From positions 62,001 through 126,000 of the forward strand of contig URYN01000003.1 of the NCBI GenBank assembly GCA_900552135.1: 64,000 nucleotides of DNA. The letters are read 5' to 3'. The notes below the pieces were generated by a model. That model was not told the origin of the DNA and ran no database searches. It was given only the letters and a program-made list of their open reading frames with translations. How positions within the stretch are numbered: the stretch's first letter is position 1; each line of letters starts with the position of its first letter. Both the position numbers and the translations under genes were made by a program. Below, in pieces: positions 27,027-34,313 of the stretch. Source of the stretch: an uncultured Clostridium sp. GTDB taxonomy: Bacteria > Bacillota > Clostridia > TANB77 > CAG-508.

Positions 27027-27089
27027 GCTCGTTTGAGATAGGGAATAAATAAAATAAGTATTTATTCTCAGCTTTTTTACAAGATAAAA

Positions 27090-27284
27090 TTAGTCATTTA
27101 TTTTTGAATACAAGCCAATGCTTATTAATCCTGCAATACCTACTAAAGAATAGATAATTCTACTAAATACACTCATTGAACCAAATAGTGTTGCCACTAA
27201 GTCAAAACTAAATAATCCAATTAAAAGCCAATTTACGGCACCAATAATTACAAGTGTAAGTGCAATGTAATATAGAACTTTCAT
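27090..27284 (-). CDS. DUF378 family small membrane protein
   Basis: 64 residues forming two membrane helices. The family signature is clear: LTLVIIGAVNWLLIGLFSFD, then VATLFG, then RIIYSLVGIAGL. A strong AGGAGG precedes the ATG on the minus strand. It lies 69 bases downstream of the ABC transporter genes on the same strand and may be the last gene of their operon. The function of DUF378 proteins is not known. Confidence 0.85.
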   Translation of the reverse strand: MKVLYYIALTLVIIGAVNWLLIGLFSFDLVATLFGSMSVFSRIIYSLVGIAGLISIGLYSKIND

Positions 27285-27353
27285 AATATTCCTCCTAAAT
27301 TTAGATATACTAATATTATAAGTAAATTAGGATAAAATATACAAAAAATGTAC

Positions 27354-29168
27354 TTATTTCTTAAATTGTGAATTGTAAAGGTCTGCATAGAATCCGTTTT
27401 GTGCCATTAATTCTTCGTGATTTCCTTGTTCTATGATGTTTCCTTCATTCATAACTAAAATCATATCTGCATTTCTAATTGTAGATAATCTGTGTGCAAT
27501 TATGAAAGAAGTTCTGCCTTCTGTTAATTTATCCATTGCTTGTTGAACTAGTTCCTCTGTACGAGTATCTACAGAAGATGTAGCTTCGTCTAGTATTAGG
27601 AATGGGGCATCTTTTATCATACCACGAGCGATTGTTAATAATTGTTTTTGACCTGCAGAAATGCTGTCATTGTCTGTGATTACTGCATCAAGTCCGCAAG
27701 GTAGAGTTTTTACGAATTTATCTATTCCAACAGTTTTTAATGCTTCCCAGATTTGCTCATCTGTAACATTTTCTTTGTTATATTTAATATTATCTCTAAT
27801 TGTTCCATTAAATAACCAAGTATCTTGTAAAACCATTATGAACATATCATGTATATTTTCACGAGATAATTCTTTAATAGAAGTTCCGTCTATTGTAATA
27901 TCACCATCTGAAATGTTGTAGAATTTCATAAGAAGATTTACCATAGTAGTTTTTCCGGCACCAGTTGGACCAACTATTGCAACTTTTTCGCCTTGATGTA
28001 CATTACAAGAGAAGTCTTTTATAACATTTTTTTCTCCATCATAAGAAAATTTGATGTGTTCAAAATCGATATTTCCTTTTACATCTTTTAAGCTTAAATT
28101 TTTTGTAATGTCTTTTTGATCGTCCATTTCTGGTTCTTCTAAGAATTCGAAAATTCTTTCAGAAGCAGCTGCTGATGTTTGTAAGTTTGTCATACCTTGT
28201 GCAATTTGAGTTAGGGGAGATGTAAATAATCTTACATACATCATGAATGCAACGATTACACCAAAAGTGATGTGACCATTCATTGTTAAAATAGCTCCAA
28301 CAACGCAAACTGCAACATAACTGAAGTTACCTATAAAGTTCATAATAGGTTGCATAAGTCCAGATAAGAATTGACTCTTTCTATTACATTCATAAACTCT
28401 TTTATTTAGTTCATCAAATTTTGAAGAAGCTTCTTTTTCGCCATTATAGGCTTTTACAACATTGTGATTTGAATATATTTCTTCAATATGACCATTTAAA
28501 TTACCAAGTTCTACTTGTCTAGCATTAAAGTATTTTTGAGATTTGCCAAGTATTATAAACATAAACACAAATCCAATAAGAGAAGATAGAATACCTGTAA
28601 GTGCTAAAATCCAGTTCGTGTAGAACATCATTATAATTGAACCAATAAATAGGGTAATAGCACCAACTAAAGTTCCTAAAGATTGATTCAATGAAGTAGC
28701 TATTGTATCTACGTCGTTTGTAACTCTAGAAAGAATATCCCCGTAACTGTGAGTATCGTAATATCTAAGTGGTAATTTGTTAATCTTATGAGATATTTGA
28801 GTACGCAAACTTTGTGCAAATCTGTTGGCAACAGTAGCCATTATAAATCCTTGAATGTAATTAAATATTCCACTTAAGCCATATATACAAACTAGGAAAA
28901 TTGAAATAGATTTAATTGCATCAAAGTTCAAACCTGTCATTAAACCTTTTGTAATTTCATCTGTTAAGTCGCTTAATTTATTTGGTCCAATAATAGAAAG
29001 AACAGAACCAAGTGCAGAAAGTACTAATGCAATTACTATAAATGGTATATATTTTTTTAGGTAATGTGTCATTTTCTTTAGAGCTTTTTTTAAATCTTTT
29101 GGCTTTTCAGCAATTCTATTTGGACCAACATTACGAGGTTTCTTTTTGTATTGTTCATCATTATCCAT
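27354..29168 (-). CDS. ABC exporter half-transporter with consensus catalytic Glu
   Basis: 604 residues: about six membrane helices (type IV exporter fold, residues 30-350) fused to a nucleotide-binding domain. Walker A is GPTGAGKTT near residue 398, the signature loop is SISAGQKQ rather than LSGGQ, and Walker B plus catalytic Glu is LILDEATSSVD. It overlaps the stop of the preceding ABC gene by eight bases, so the two are translationally coupled and form a heterodimer of the TM287/288 or BmrCD kind. By family, the substrates are drugs or lipophilic compounds; the marR gene upstream fits a drug-response operon. Confidence 0.92.
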   Translation of the reverse strand: MDNDEQYKKKPRNVGPNRIAEKPKDLKKALKKMTHYLKKYIPFIVIALVLSALGSVLSIIGPNKLSDLTDEITKGLMTGLNFDAIKSISIFLVCIYGLSGIFNYIQGFIMATVANRFAQSLRTQISHKINKLPLRYYDTHSYGDILSRVTNDVDTIATSLNQSLGTLVGAITLFIGSIIMMFYTNWILALTGILSSLIGFVFMFIILGKSQKYFNARQVELGNLNGHIEEIYSNHNVVKAYNGEKEASSKFDELNKRVYECNRKSQFLSGLMQPIMNFIGNFSYVAVCVVGAILTMNGHITFGVIVAFMMYVRLFTSPLTQIAQGMTNLQTSAAASERIFEFLEEPEMDDQKDITKNLSLKDVKGNIDFEHIKFSYDGEKNVIKDFSCNVHQGEKVAIVGPTGAGKTTMVNLLMKFYNISDGDITIDGTSIKELSRENIHDMFIMVLQDTWLFNGTIRDNIKYNKENVTDEQIWEALKTVGIDKFVKTLPCGLDAVITDNDSISAGQKQLLTIARGMIKDAPFLILDEATSSVDTRTEELVQQAMDKLTEGRTSFIIAHRLSTIRNADMILVMNEGNIIEQGNHEELMAQNGFYADLYNSQFKK

Positions 29169-30936
29169 TTTCTAATTCCTCCTTTGATAGTTGTGAGTAT
29201 GCAATTTCTTGATATACCTTACAATTTTGTAATAATTCTTTGTGAGTTCCAAGACCAACACATTCTCCGTTTTCTAATACGATAATCTTATCTGCATTTA
29301 AAATTGTACCAATTCTTTGTGCAACAATAATATTAGTTGCATCTTTAGTATATTTCTTAAGTTCTGACCTTAATTTGTAATCAGTTTTATAATCTAGGGC
29401 ACTGAAAGAGTCATCGAAAATATATATTTCTGGATCTCTTGCTATGGCTCTTGCGATTGCAAGTCTTTGCTTTTGACCACCAGATACGTTGGTTCCGCCT
29501 TGTGCAATATGTGATTCATATTGTTCTGGCATTTTCTCAACAAAATCTTTTCCTTGTGCGACTGCAACAGCTTCTTTTACTTTTTCACTATCTGGTGCAA
29601 GCTTTCCGTTATCACCATAAGAAACGTTGTAATTTACTGAACCACTAAACATTACAGCCTTTTGAGGAACGTATCCTAACTTGTTATGAAGTTCCTCTTG
29701 AGAATAATCTTTAACATTAACCCCATCAACCAAAATTTCACCAGAAGTTACATCGTAAAATCGTGGAATTAAATTTACAAGAGTTGATTTTCCAGAACCT
29801 GTAGAACCAATTATTGCGACTGTTTCGCCTTTATTTGCCTTAAACGAAATGTTCTTTAAAACTTCTTCATCTCCATCAGGATACTTAAATGAAACATTTT
29901 TAAATTCAATTTCACCAGTCTTTGAGGCTAAAGAACTATCCTTACTTGTAACTTTATTTCCGTCTTTAACTGAAACATCAGTATCTAAAACTTCTGCAAT
30001 TCTGTCTGCAGAAACTTGAGCTCTTGGGTACATTATAAAAATCATCGCAAGCATTAAAAATGCCATAATAACTTGCATTGCGTAGCTTGAAAATACAACC
30101 ATATCACCGAACAATGCAATTTTATCTGCCATACCTGCTGCATCAATTAAATAGCTACCAACAAAATAAATTGCAAGAGTAACACAGTTCATAACCAAAT
30201 ACATAATAGGGGACATAGCGGCCATTGCTCTTTGGTTGAACAATTGAGTATTTGTAAGCTCCGTATTTCCGCCTTCAAATTTATCTTCTTGATATTTCTC
30301 TGCATTAAAAGCTCTAACAACACGAATACCCTTTAAATTTTCACGGGCTAAGCTGTTAATATTATCAATTAATTTTTGGACTCTCTTGAATCTTGGCATT
30401 ACAGTTGCAATCAAAAAGCTAACACATAATAGAAGCACAACAACTGCTACACCAGTTATGGCACTCCATTGCCAGCTCTTATTCAAAATTTTCAACACAG
30501 CCCAAACGGCTGTAATAGGAGCCTTTATAAGCATTTGAAGTCCCATAGAAATAAACATTTGAATATTTGTAATATCATTTGTAGTTCTAGTAATTAAGCT
30601 TCCAGTAGAAAATTTATTTATTTCTTCCATACCAAAGCTTTGAGCCTTTTCAAACAACTTCTTTCTTAAATTCATAGAAAAATTTGCTGAAATTAGAGAA
30701 GACAAATATCCAACAACAACAGCAGAAGCCAAGCTTCCACCAGCACAAAGAAGCATATAGCCACCTTGCTCTAAAATATCTGACATTGTACTTCCTTCAG
30801 TTTTTACAAGAACAGTAATCTCAGACATATAATCAGGAAGCTTTAAATCAAGCCAAACCTGAAAAACAATAAGTAATAAACATATTAAAATAAGTAAATA
30901 ATCTTTTTTTGTAAAATTTTTAAATAATTTAAACAT
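29161..30936 (-). CDS. ABC exporter half-transporter with degenerate ATP site
   Basis: 591 residues, six membrane helices then a nucleotide-binding domain with Walker A GSTGSGKST near residue 377, a good signature NVSGGQKQR and Walker B IYIFDDSFSALD. The residue after the Walker B Asp is Asp where the catalytic Glu should be. This is the hallmark of the degenerate site in heterodimeric exporters and pairs logically with the next gene, which keeps the Glu. The start at 30936 has AAAGGA upstream; the longer frame to 31038 would translate repeat copy D and is rejected. The N-terminal YLLILICLLLIVFQVWLDL is the first membrane helix. Confidence 0.92.
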   Translation of the reverse strand: MFKLFKNFTKKDYLLILICLLLIVFQVWLDLKLPDYMSEITVLVKTEGSTMSDILEQGGYMLLCAGGSLASAVVVGYLSSLISANFSMNLRKKLFEKAQSFGMEEINKFSTGSLITRTTNDITNIQMFISMGLQMLIKAPITAVWAVLKILNKSWQWSAITGVAVVVLLLCVSFLIATVMPRFKRVQKLIDNINSLARENLKGIRVVRAFNAEKYQEDKFEGGNTELTNTQLFNQRAMAAMSPIMYLVMNCVTLAIYFVGSYLIDAAGMADKIALFGDMVVFSSYAMQVIMAFLMLAMIFIMYPRAQVSADRIAEVLDTDVSVKDGNKVTSKDSSLASKTGEIEFKNVSFKYPDGDEEVLKNISFKANKGETVAIIGSTGSGKSTLVNLIPRFYDVTSGEILVDGVNVKDYSQEELHNKLGYVPQKAVMFSGSVNYNVSYGDNGKLAPDSEKVKEAVAVAQGKDFVEKMPEQYESHIAQGGTNVSGGQKQRLAIARAIARDPEIYIFDDSFSALDYKTDYKLRSELKKYTKDATNIIVAQRIGTILNADKIIVLENGECVGLGTHKELLQNCKVYQEIAYSQLSKEELENG

Positions 30937-30973
30937 TGTAAAATCCTTTCTTTCGTCAAAATTAAGCAATCTT

Positions 30974-31008
30974 TTTCGCCCAAAAAGGGGCGTCCCTATT
31001 GGGCGAAA
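30974..31008 (+). repeat. 35-bp palindromic repeat, copy D
   Basis: Perfect arms TTTCGCCCA/TGGGCGAAA with the same core as copy B on the plus strand. It occupies the short gap between the metallopeptidase stop and the ABC gene start, both on the minus strand. Confidence 0.9.
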
Positions 31009-31015
31009 AATACCA

Positions 31016-31720
31016 TTAGTCTCGGTCTCTATTTCCAAGTATTATAATTAATCTTAATAATTGTAATAGGGAAGATAGCAAGCTTGCAACATAAGTCATT
31101 GCAGCTGCACTAAGTACTTTAGAAATTCCTTGCTTGTCATTATCATAAGACAAGTTCAAAGTATCTAATTCTTTCTTTCCTCTGTTTGAGGCATTGAACT
31201 CAACCGGTAAAGTAACAAGTTGGAATACCACTGTTGCAAATAAAATTAAAATTGACAATTTTATATATCCAGTTAATCCACCTATTAAAGACACAATTAA
31301 ACCAAAGTATCCTAGATATGAAATAAAGTTTACAACTGGAACTAATGCTGATCTTATTCTAAAGAATGTATATCCTTCTTTATCTTGAATAGCGTGGCCA
31401 CATTCGTGTGCTGCAACTGCCATTGAAGCAACAGACGTTCCGTTATAAATATCAGATGAAAGCTTAATTAACTTCTTAGATGGGTCATAATGGTCTGTTA
31501 ATTTTCCTGAAGTTTCATAAACTTCTATATTAGATAGACCATTTGCATTTAAAATTGCTCTTGCAACTTCGCTGCCAGTTAATCCTTTTGAGTTTTTGAC
31601 TTTTCTGTATTTTGAGTATGCAGAGTCAATCTTAACCTGTGCAACAAGAACAAGAATAAAACCAATTACCATTAATAAAACTGTAAAACTATTATCAAAC
31701 CACATTAAAAAATAATCCAT
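31016..31720 (-). CDS. Membrane zinc metallopeptidase (YugP type)
   Basis: 234 residues. Zinc motif HECGH is near residues 104-108 within SMAVAAHECGHAIQDKEGY, as in the COG2738/YugP family. Membrane helices flank it: one at the N-terminus and two or three after the active site (FISYLGYFGLIVSLIGG, ILILFATVVFQLVTLPVEF). The C-terminal FNASNRGKKELDTL is family-typical. The substrate is unknown. It lies between marR and the ABC exporter pair, all minus, separated from the latter only by repeat copy D. An AGGAGG precedes the ATG. Confidence 0.9.
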   Translation of the reverse strand: MDYFLMWFDNSFTVLLMVIGFILVLVAQVKIDSAYSKYRKVKNSKGLTGSEVARAILNANGLSNIEVYETSGKLTDHYDPSKKLIKLSSDIYNGTSVASMAVAAHECGHAIQDKEGYTFFRIRSALVPVVNFISYLGYFGLIVSLIGGLTGYIKLSILILFATVVFQLVTLPVEFNASNRGKKELDTLNLSYDNDKQGISKVLSAAAMTYVASLLSSLLQLLRLIIILGNRDRD

Positions 31721-31775
31721 AAAAATTCCTCCTTTTAAAAATATATTTTACATAAAAATTTAAATTAAACCCAAA

Positions 31776-32225
31776 TTATTTTTGATTTAGTTTTTCAAAG
31801 TAATTATCAAGCATTTTATCTATAACGTTCAAAAATGTATGAAATTCGTCATCGGGAATACCTTCTTTTAAAGATGAAAAGAAATCTCTTTGACATTTTT
31901 GCAACTTTTTGACCGATTTCTGAGCTTTAGGCTTAATAGTAATTTGCTGATACCTTCTATCTGATGGACTTATTTTTATGGCAATGAAGTCTCGTTGCTG
32001 AAGTAAAGATAATGCTTTTGAAACATAAGCCTTAGAAAAACCTCTGTAATTTACTGCATCAACAGCATTTGTAAATTCTGGATTGTTTGCAAAAAATAAA
32101 AGAACATCGGCTTCAGGCTTAGTAATACCACAACTTGTTGCACAGGCAGAAATTGTCTCAGCAAATAAATTTCTGGATTGAGCACTTGCATAGATAAAAC
32201 GCCTAAATAAATTTTTCTGCTCCAT
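31776..32225 (-). CDS. MarR family transcriptional regulator
   Basis: 149 residues with the winged-helix core ITKPEADVLLFFANNPEFTNAVDAVNY, the recognition region GFSKAYVSKALSLLQQRDFI and the wing KISPSDRRYQQITI. MarR proteins repress nearby efflux genes and release DNA on binding small aromatic ligands. It is first in the minus-strand unit marR, metallopeptidase, ABC, ABC, so autoregulation of the whole operon is likely. Its ATG lacks a close ribosome site; GAAAGGAG lies about 70 bases upstream, separated by an array of CATATAGAA repeats that could be operators. Confidence 0.85.
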   Translation of the reverse strand: MEQKNLFRRFIYASAQSRNLFAETISACATSCGITKPEADVLLFFANNPEFTNAVDAVNYRGFSKAYVSKALSLLQQRDFIAIKISPSDRRYQQITIKPKAQKSVKKLQKCQRDFFSSLKEGIPDDEFHTFLNVIDKMLDNYFEKLNQK

Positions 32226-32666
32226 AATTTTCTGGCATAATTAGAACATATAGAATACATATAGAACATATAGAATATGCTAATTATATCTCCTTTCTAA
32301 AAATGTATAACATATTTGCAATTCATAAATATAAATATATATTTTTGTGAGTATATTCATATATTGGTATATGGATAAATACTTATAAATGAAACATGCA
32401 AATACTAAACTCGGTTTATTTATAAACTGTTTCTATGTGAACTATTATAGAATGAAAATATAGCCAGGTCAAGGAAATAATGTGAACAATATGTGAATTT
32501 TTCAAAAAGAAAATAGCGTTTTGAAAAATCTTTTGATGTCAAAAAGCAAAGTAGAATGCAGTTCTGTAAAGTAAAAGCAATTTGTACAAAAAATAAGTTA
32601 CAAAAATGAAAAAGAGAGTGGCAACATATCTAGTCATGCAAAGCATGATTCGTAGCATCGGAAGGT
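32226..32666. promoter_or_regulatory. marR leader with CATATAGAA repeats; remainder featureless
   Basis: Between 32239 and 32281 three CATATAGAA units at 9-11 base spacing lie between inverted ATAATTAG/CTAATTAT arms, a plausible MarR operator. A GAAAGGAG on the minus strand is at about 32289-32296. Near the HD gene, a hairpin TCATGC/GCATGA occurs at 32633-32647. The rest is AT-rich and I see nothing else in it. Confidence 0.45.
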
Positions 32667-33092
32667 ATGATATTAAGGAATACCAATAGATTAAAACATT
32701 CACTTGCAGTTGCAAGAAAAATGGTCGAAATAGGGAAAAGCAAAGGATTAGCTGAAGAAGAATTAAAGGATTTATTTATGCTAGGATATAATCACGACAT
32801 TGGATATGAATTTGGCACTAATGAAAATCATAATGTAATTGGGGCAAATATTTTAAAACAAAATAATTATAAATATTGGCAAGAAGTATATTATCATGGA
32901 CAAATCAATGTACCATATTCATCTTTATATCTAGATATATTAAATATGGCTGATATGCAAATTGATAAGTTTGGAAATGATGTTGGTTATACTAAAAGAC
33001 TCGAGGATATAAAAAATAGATATGGTGAAAATTCTGAGGTTTACAAAAAAGTTGAAATATTAGTAAATGACCTAAGAATTGAAAAATTTTAA
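32667..33092 (+). CDS. HD domain protein (predicted phosphohydrolase)
   Basis: 141 residues. The HD signature is visible: a first His in RLKHSLAVARKM, the pair GYNHDIGYEF near residue 45, a His in YYHGQI, and the final Asp in ILNMADMQID. This is the metal-binding pattern of small HD hydrolases acting on nucleotides or similar phosphates. The ATG at 32667 is required to include the first His, yet GGAAGG is only one base away from it, so translation initiation looks unusual. It has no operon partner and sits at the edge of an RNA-rich accessory stretch. Confidence 0.75.
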   Translation: MILRNTNRLKHSLAVARKMVEIGKSKGLAEEELKDLFMLGYNHDIGYEFGTNENHNVIGANILKQNNYKYWQEVYYHGQINVPYSSLYLDILNMADMQIDKFGNDVGYTKRLEDIKNRYGENSEVYKKVEILVNDLRIEKF

Positions 33093-33127
33093 AAATTTTT
33101 AAAATGATTTTCATATTTAAAAATCAT

Positions 33128-33156
33128 TTGACATATATTAAGATTGATGCTATAAT
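33128..33156 (+). promoter_or_regulatory. Perfect consensus promoter of a short RNA
   Basis: TTGACA (33128-33133), exactly 17 bases, TATAAT (33151-33156). Confidence 0.85.
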
Positions 33157-33162
33157 AATTAT

Positions 33163-33231
33163 AGCTTAAGCAAAGAGAGAGTTCGTAAGGACGCTTGTAC
33201 ATGGATGTGTTGACCACACATCTTTTTTTTT
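33163..33231 (+). ncRNA. Predicted small RNA of about 70 bases
   Basis: It starts about seven bases after a full-consensus promoter and ends at an ideal terminator (GATGTGT/ACACATC at 33204-33222, then nine T). No ORF with a ribosome site lies inside. It is transcribed tail to tail towards the small peptide gene at 33285-33380, which is the arrangement of antitoxin RNAs in type I systems, although the two predicted transcripts abut rather than overlap. Confidence 0.6.
33204..33231 (+). terminator. Terminator of the small RNA
   Basis: Seven-bp stem GATGTGT/ACACATC, five-base loop, nine T. Confidence 0.9.
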
Positions 33232-33248
33232 ATGTACTTTTGAAAAAA

Positions 33249-33271
33249 AGACGGTTGACCAGACCGCCTTT
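33249..33271 (-). terminator. Terminator of the small peptide gene
   Basis: On the minus strand AGGCGGT pairs with ACCGTCT (one G-U), followed by seven T. Confidence 0.75.
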
Positions 33272-33284
33272 GACTAGAATTGCA

Positions 33285-33380
33285 CTAGTCTTGAGAGTTA
33301 TGACTATCTTCTTGATTATTATTATCATTACTCAGTAATAATAAAACAATTAGACGCCATATTAGTTCATAAGATGACAC
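33285..33380 (-). CDS. 31-residue hydrophobic peptide, candidate type I toxin
   Basis: A GTG start is preceded at eight bases by GAGAGGAGG (minus strand). The peptide begins MSSYELIWRLIVLLLLS, a Met-Ser-x-Tyr-Glu start plus one hydrophobic helix, then a polar Asn/Asp/Gln/Ser-rich tail. The Met-Ser-x-Tyr-Glu opening recalls the TxpA/BsrG-type holin-like toxins of Bacillota. A terminator lies shortly after the stop, and a strongly promoted small RNA converges on it. It is too short for standard gene calling. The toxin call rests on architecture only. Confidence 0.5.
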   Translation of the reverse strand: MSSYELIWRLIVLLLLSNDNNNQEDSHNSQD

Positions 33381-33463
33381 TATGTACACCTCCTCTCACA
33401 AAGAATTCCTTACATACATAAAAATTTAAAAAGTGTTAGGAAAATCAGTATTTTTTATAAATT

Positions 33464-33536
33464 AGAACCTCAAGTTTATCTTCCGAAACACTTGAGGTTC
33501 TATTGGTGCCAACGAAGTAGATATCTACAACTTTTT
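33464..33536 (+). ncRNA. Eleven-bp hairpin followed by a palindrome and T-run
   Basis: AGAACCTCAAG (33464-33474) pairs with CTTGAGGTTCT (33491-33501). GTAGATATCTAC (33517-33528) follows and then seven T. No ORF fits. This could be a small RNA or the 5' control region of the minus-strand peptide gene, whose promoter I cannot place. Confidence 0.35.
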
Positions 33537-33661
33537 TTGATTTATTGACGATTGATACAAATATCAATCAATTTATATATAGATTAACAGATTTTTTATA
33601 AAAATCAAGAAAATTCATTAAAAAACTTTGCAAAGCTTTGCGAAAGTTTGTTTCTTTTATA

Positions 33662-33690
33662 TTGATTTATTTTTAATTGTATGCTATACT
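33662..33690 (+). promoter_or_regulatory. Promoter of the 39-residue peptide mRNA
   Basis: TTGATT (33662-33667), 17 bases, TATACT (33685-33690). Confidence 0.75.
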
Positions 33691-33699
33691 AGTTCACAT

Positions 33700-33731
33700 G
33701 GGAAATGATAATAAGCAGATGTGGTTTTGCC
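33700..33731 (+). repeat. Leader inverted repeat, left arm
   Basis: GGGAAATGATAAT... to GTGGTTTTGCC resembles the reverse complement of 33939-33971. It forms the 5' leader of the peptide mRNA. Confidence 0.7.
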
Positions 33732-33765
33732 ACCAATTATACGAAATATCGTAGGAGAGGTGGTG

Positions 33766-33885
33766 ATGTTTATGGTTAAAGTAATACTATTTTTTATAAT
33801 ATCATTTATGTTATCTTTAACATTAAACGTTGCCTTAGCTGCAGTTCTGTATAAGAACTGGGTTGATAAGCAACTACATAAATAA
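33766..33885 (+). CDS. 39-residue membrane peptide, candidate Fst-like type I toxin
   Basis: It starts MFMVKVILFFIISFMLSLTL, one long membrane helix, and ends with a charged tail LYKNWVDKQLHK, the layout of Fst/Ldr type toxins. GGAGAGGTGG precedes the ATG at 33766; a second ATG at 33772 is equally spaced from the AGGTGG part. A promoter with 17-base spacer stands upstream. The gene ends at a hairpin shared with a convergent RNA whose own promoter is near consensus. The opposite strand also shows an open frame here, but it lacks a ribosome site. Confidence 0.6.
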   Translation: MFMVKVILFFIISFMLSLTLNVALAAVLYKNWVDKQLHK

Positions 33886-33925
33886 AAAAAGCTCACATCT
33901 GTAAATTTGACGATTTAGATGTGAG
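33884..33925. terminator. Shared bidirectional terminator of the toxin and antisense RNAs
   Basis: CTCACATCT/AGATGTGAG plus an inner TAAAT/ATTTA stem. The T-run is excellent on the minus strand (seven T) and weaker on the plus strand (TTTTAT). Confidence 0.8.
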
Positions 33926-33972
33926 TTTTATATCTATTCGGCAAAACCACGTTTGTGGATTTGTCATTTCCT
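33892..33972 (-). ncRNA. Predicted antitoxin RNA
   Basis: About 80 bases from a near-consensus minus-strand promoter (TATAAT at 33979-33984) to the shared terminator. It contains no ORF with a ribosome site. Its first 32 bases nearly repeat the leader of the toxin mRNA (GGAAATGA... GTGGTTTTGCC). It is complementary to the 3' end of the toxin mRNA. Confidence 0.6.
33939..33971 (-). repeat. Leader inverted repeat, right arm
   Basis: Read on the minus strand it begins GGAAATGACAAAT and ends GTGGTTTTGCC, matching the left arm at 33700-33731 at most positions. Confidence 0.7.
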
Positions 33973-33978
33973 ATATTT

Positions 33979-34007
33979 ATTATACATAGATATTTAAGAA
34001 AAGTCAA
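33979..34007 (-). promoter_or_regulatory. Promoter of the antitoxin RNA
   Basis: On the minus strand TTGACT (34007-34002), exactly 17 bases, TATAAT (33984-33979). Confidence 0.85.
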
Positions 34008-34180
34008 ATAAAATTTCGAAATTAAAATATTCTTCTAACTCTGATAATTTTATCTTTTTAGATAAGTTTGAAATATACACATCATTAGAATAATTGAAAA
34101 CTAAAAAAGTAATATTTTTAATAATCACTTTATGTGGTTCAATATATGTAAGATTATTTTTTTCTAATTTCCTAATGTTA

Positions 34181-34197
34181 CAGATGGCCGGAATCGA
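34181..34197 (-). repeat. Duplicate of the tRNA-Leu 3' end (att-like)
   Basis: 17 bases CAGATGGCCGGAATCGA are identical to 34319-34335 inside the tRNA gene, 138 bases away and in the same orientation. Confidence 0.75.
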
Positions 34198-34258
34198 CGA
34201 GCCGCGTCGGGAAAATAGTCCACAGGACTATTTTCTGATCCTCCTTTTCGATTCCGTT
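34189..34258. other. Branched inverted-repeat structure
   Basis: CGGAATCGA (34189-34197) pairs with TCGATTCCG (34250-34258). Inside lie CGACG/CGTCG and a ten-bp stem AAAATAGTCC/GGACTATTTT. The fold resembles a multi-arm RNA or a cruciform recombination site. Confidence 0.4.
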
Positions 34259-34277
34259 TTATATGTGTTAGTGTAAA

Positions 34278-34308
34278 ACAAAAAAGAAACTGTTCTAATA
34301 CAGTTTCT
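34278..34308 (-). terminator. tRNA-Leu terminator
   Basis: On the minus strand AGAAACTG pairs with CAGTTTCT, followed by TTTTTT. Confidence 0.8.
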
Positions 34309-34313
34309 CATTT

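Noticed and set aside
33684..33896. Minus-strand open frame opposite the 39-residue peptide
   Set aside because: No ribosome site at its start, and it crosses the terminator of the antisense RNA; the plus-strand peptide has better signals.
34094..34276. 60-residue plus-strand open frame near tRNA-Leu
   Set aside because: It starts at TTG with no ribosome site and runs through the tRNA-like duplicate and hairpins, so it is probably accidental.
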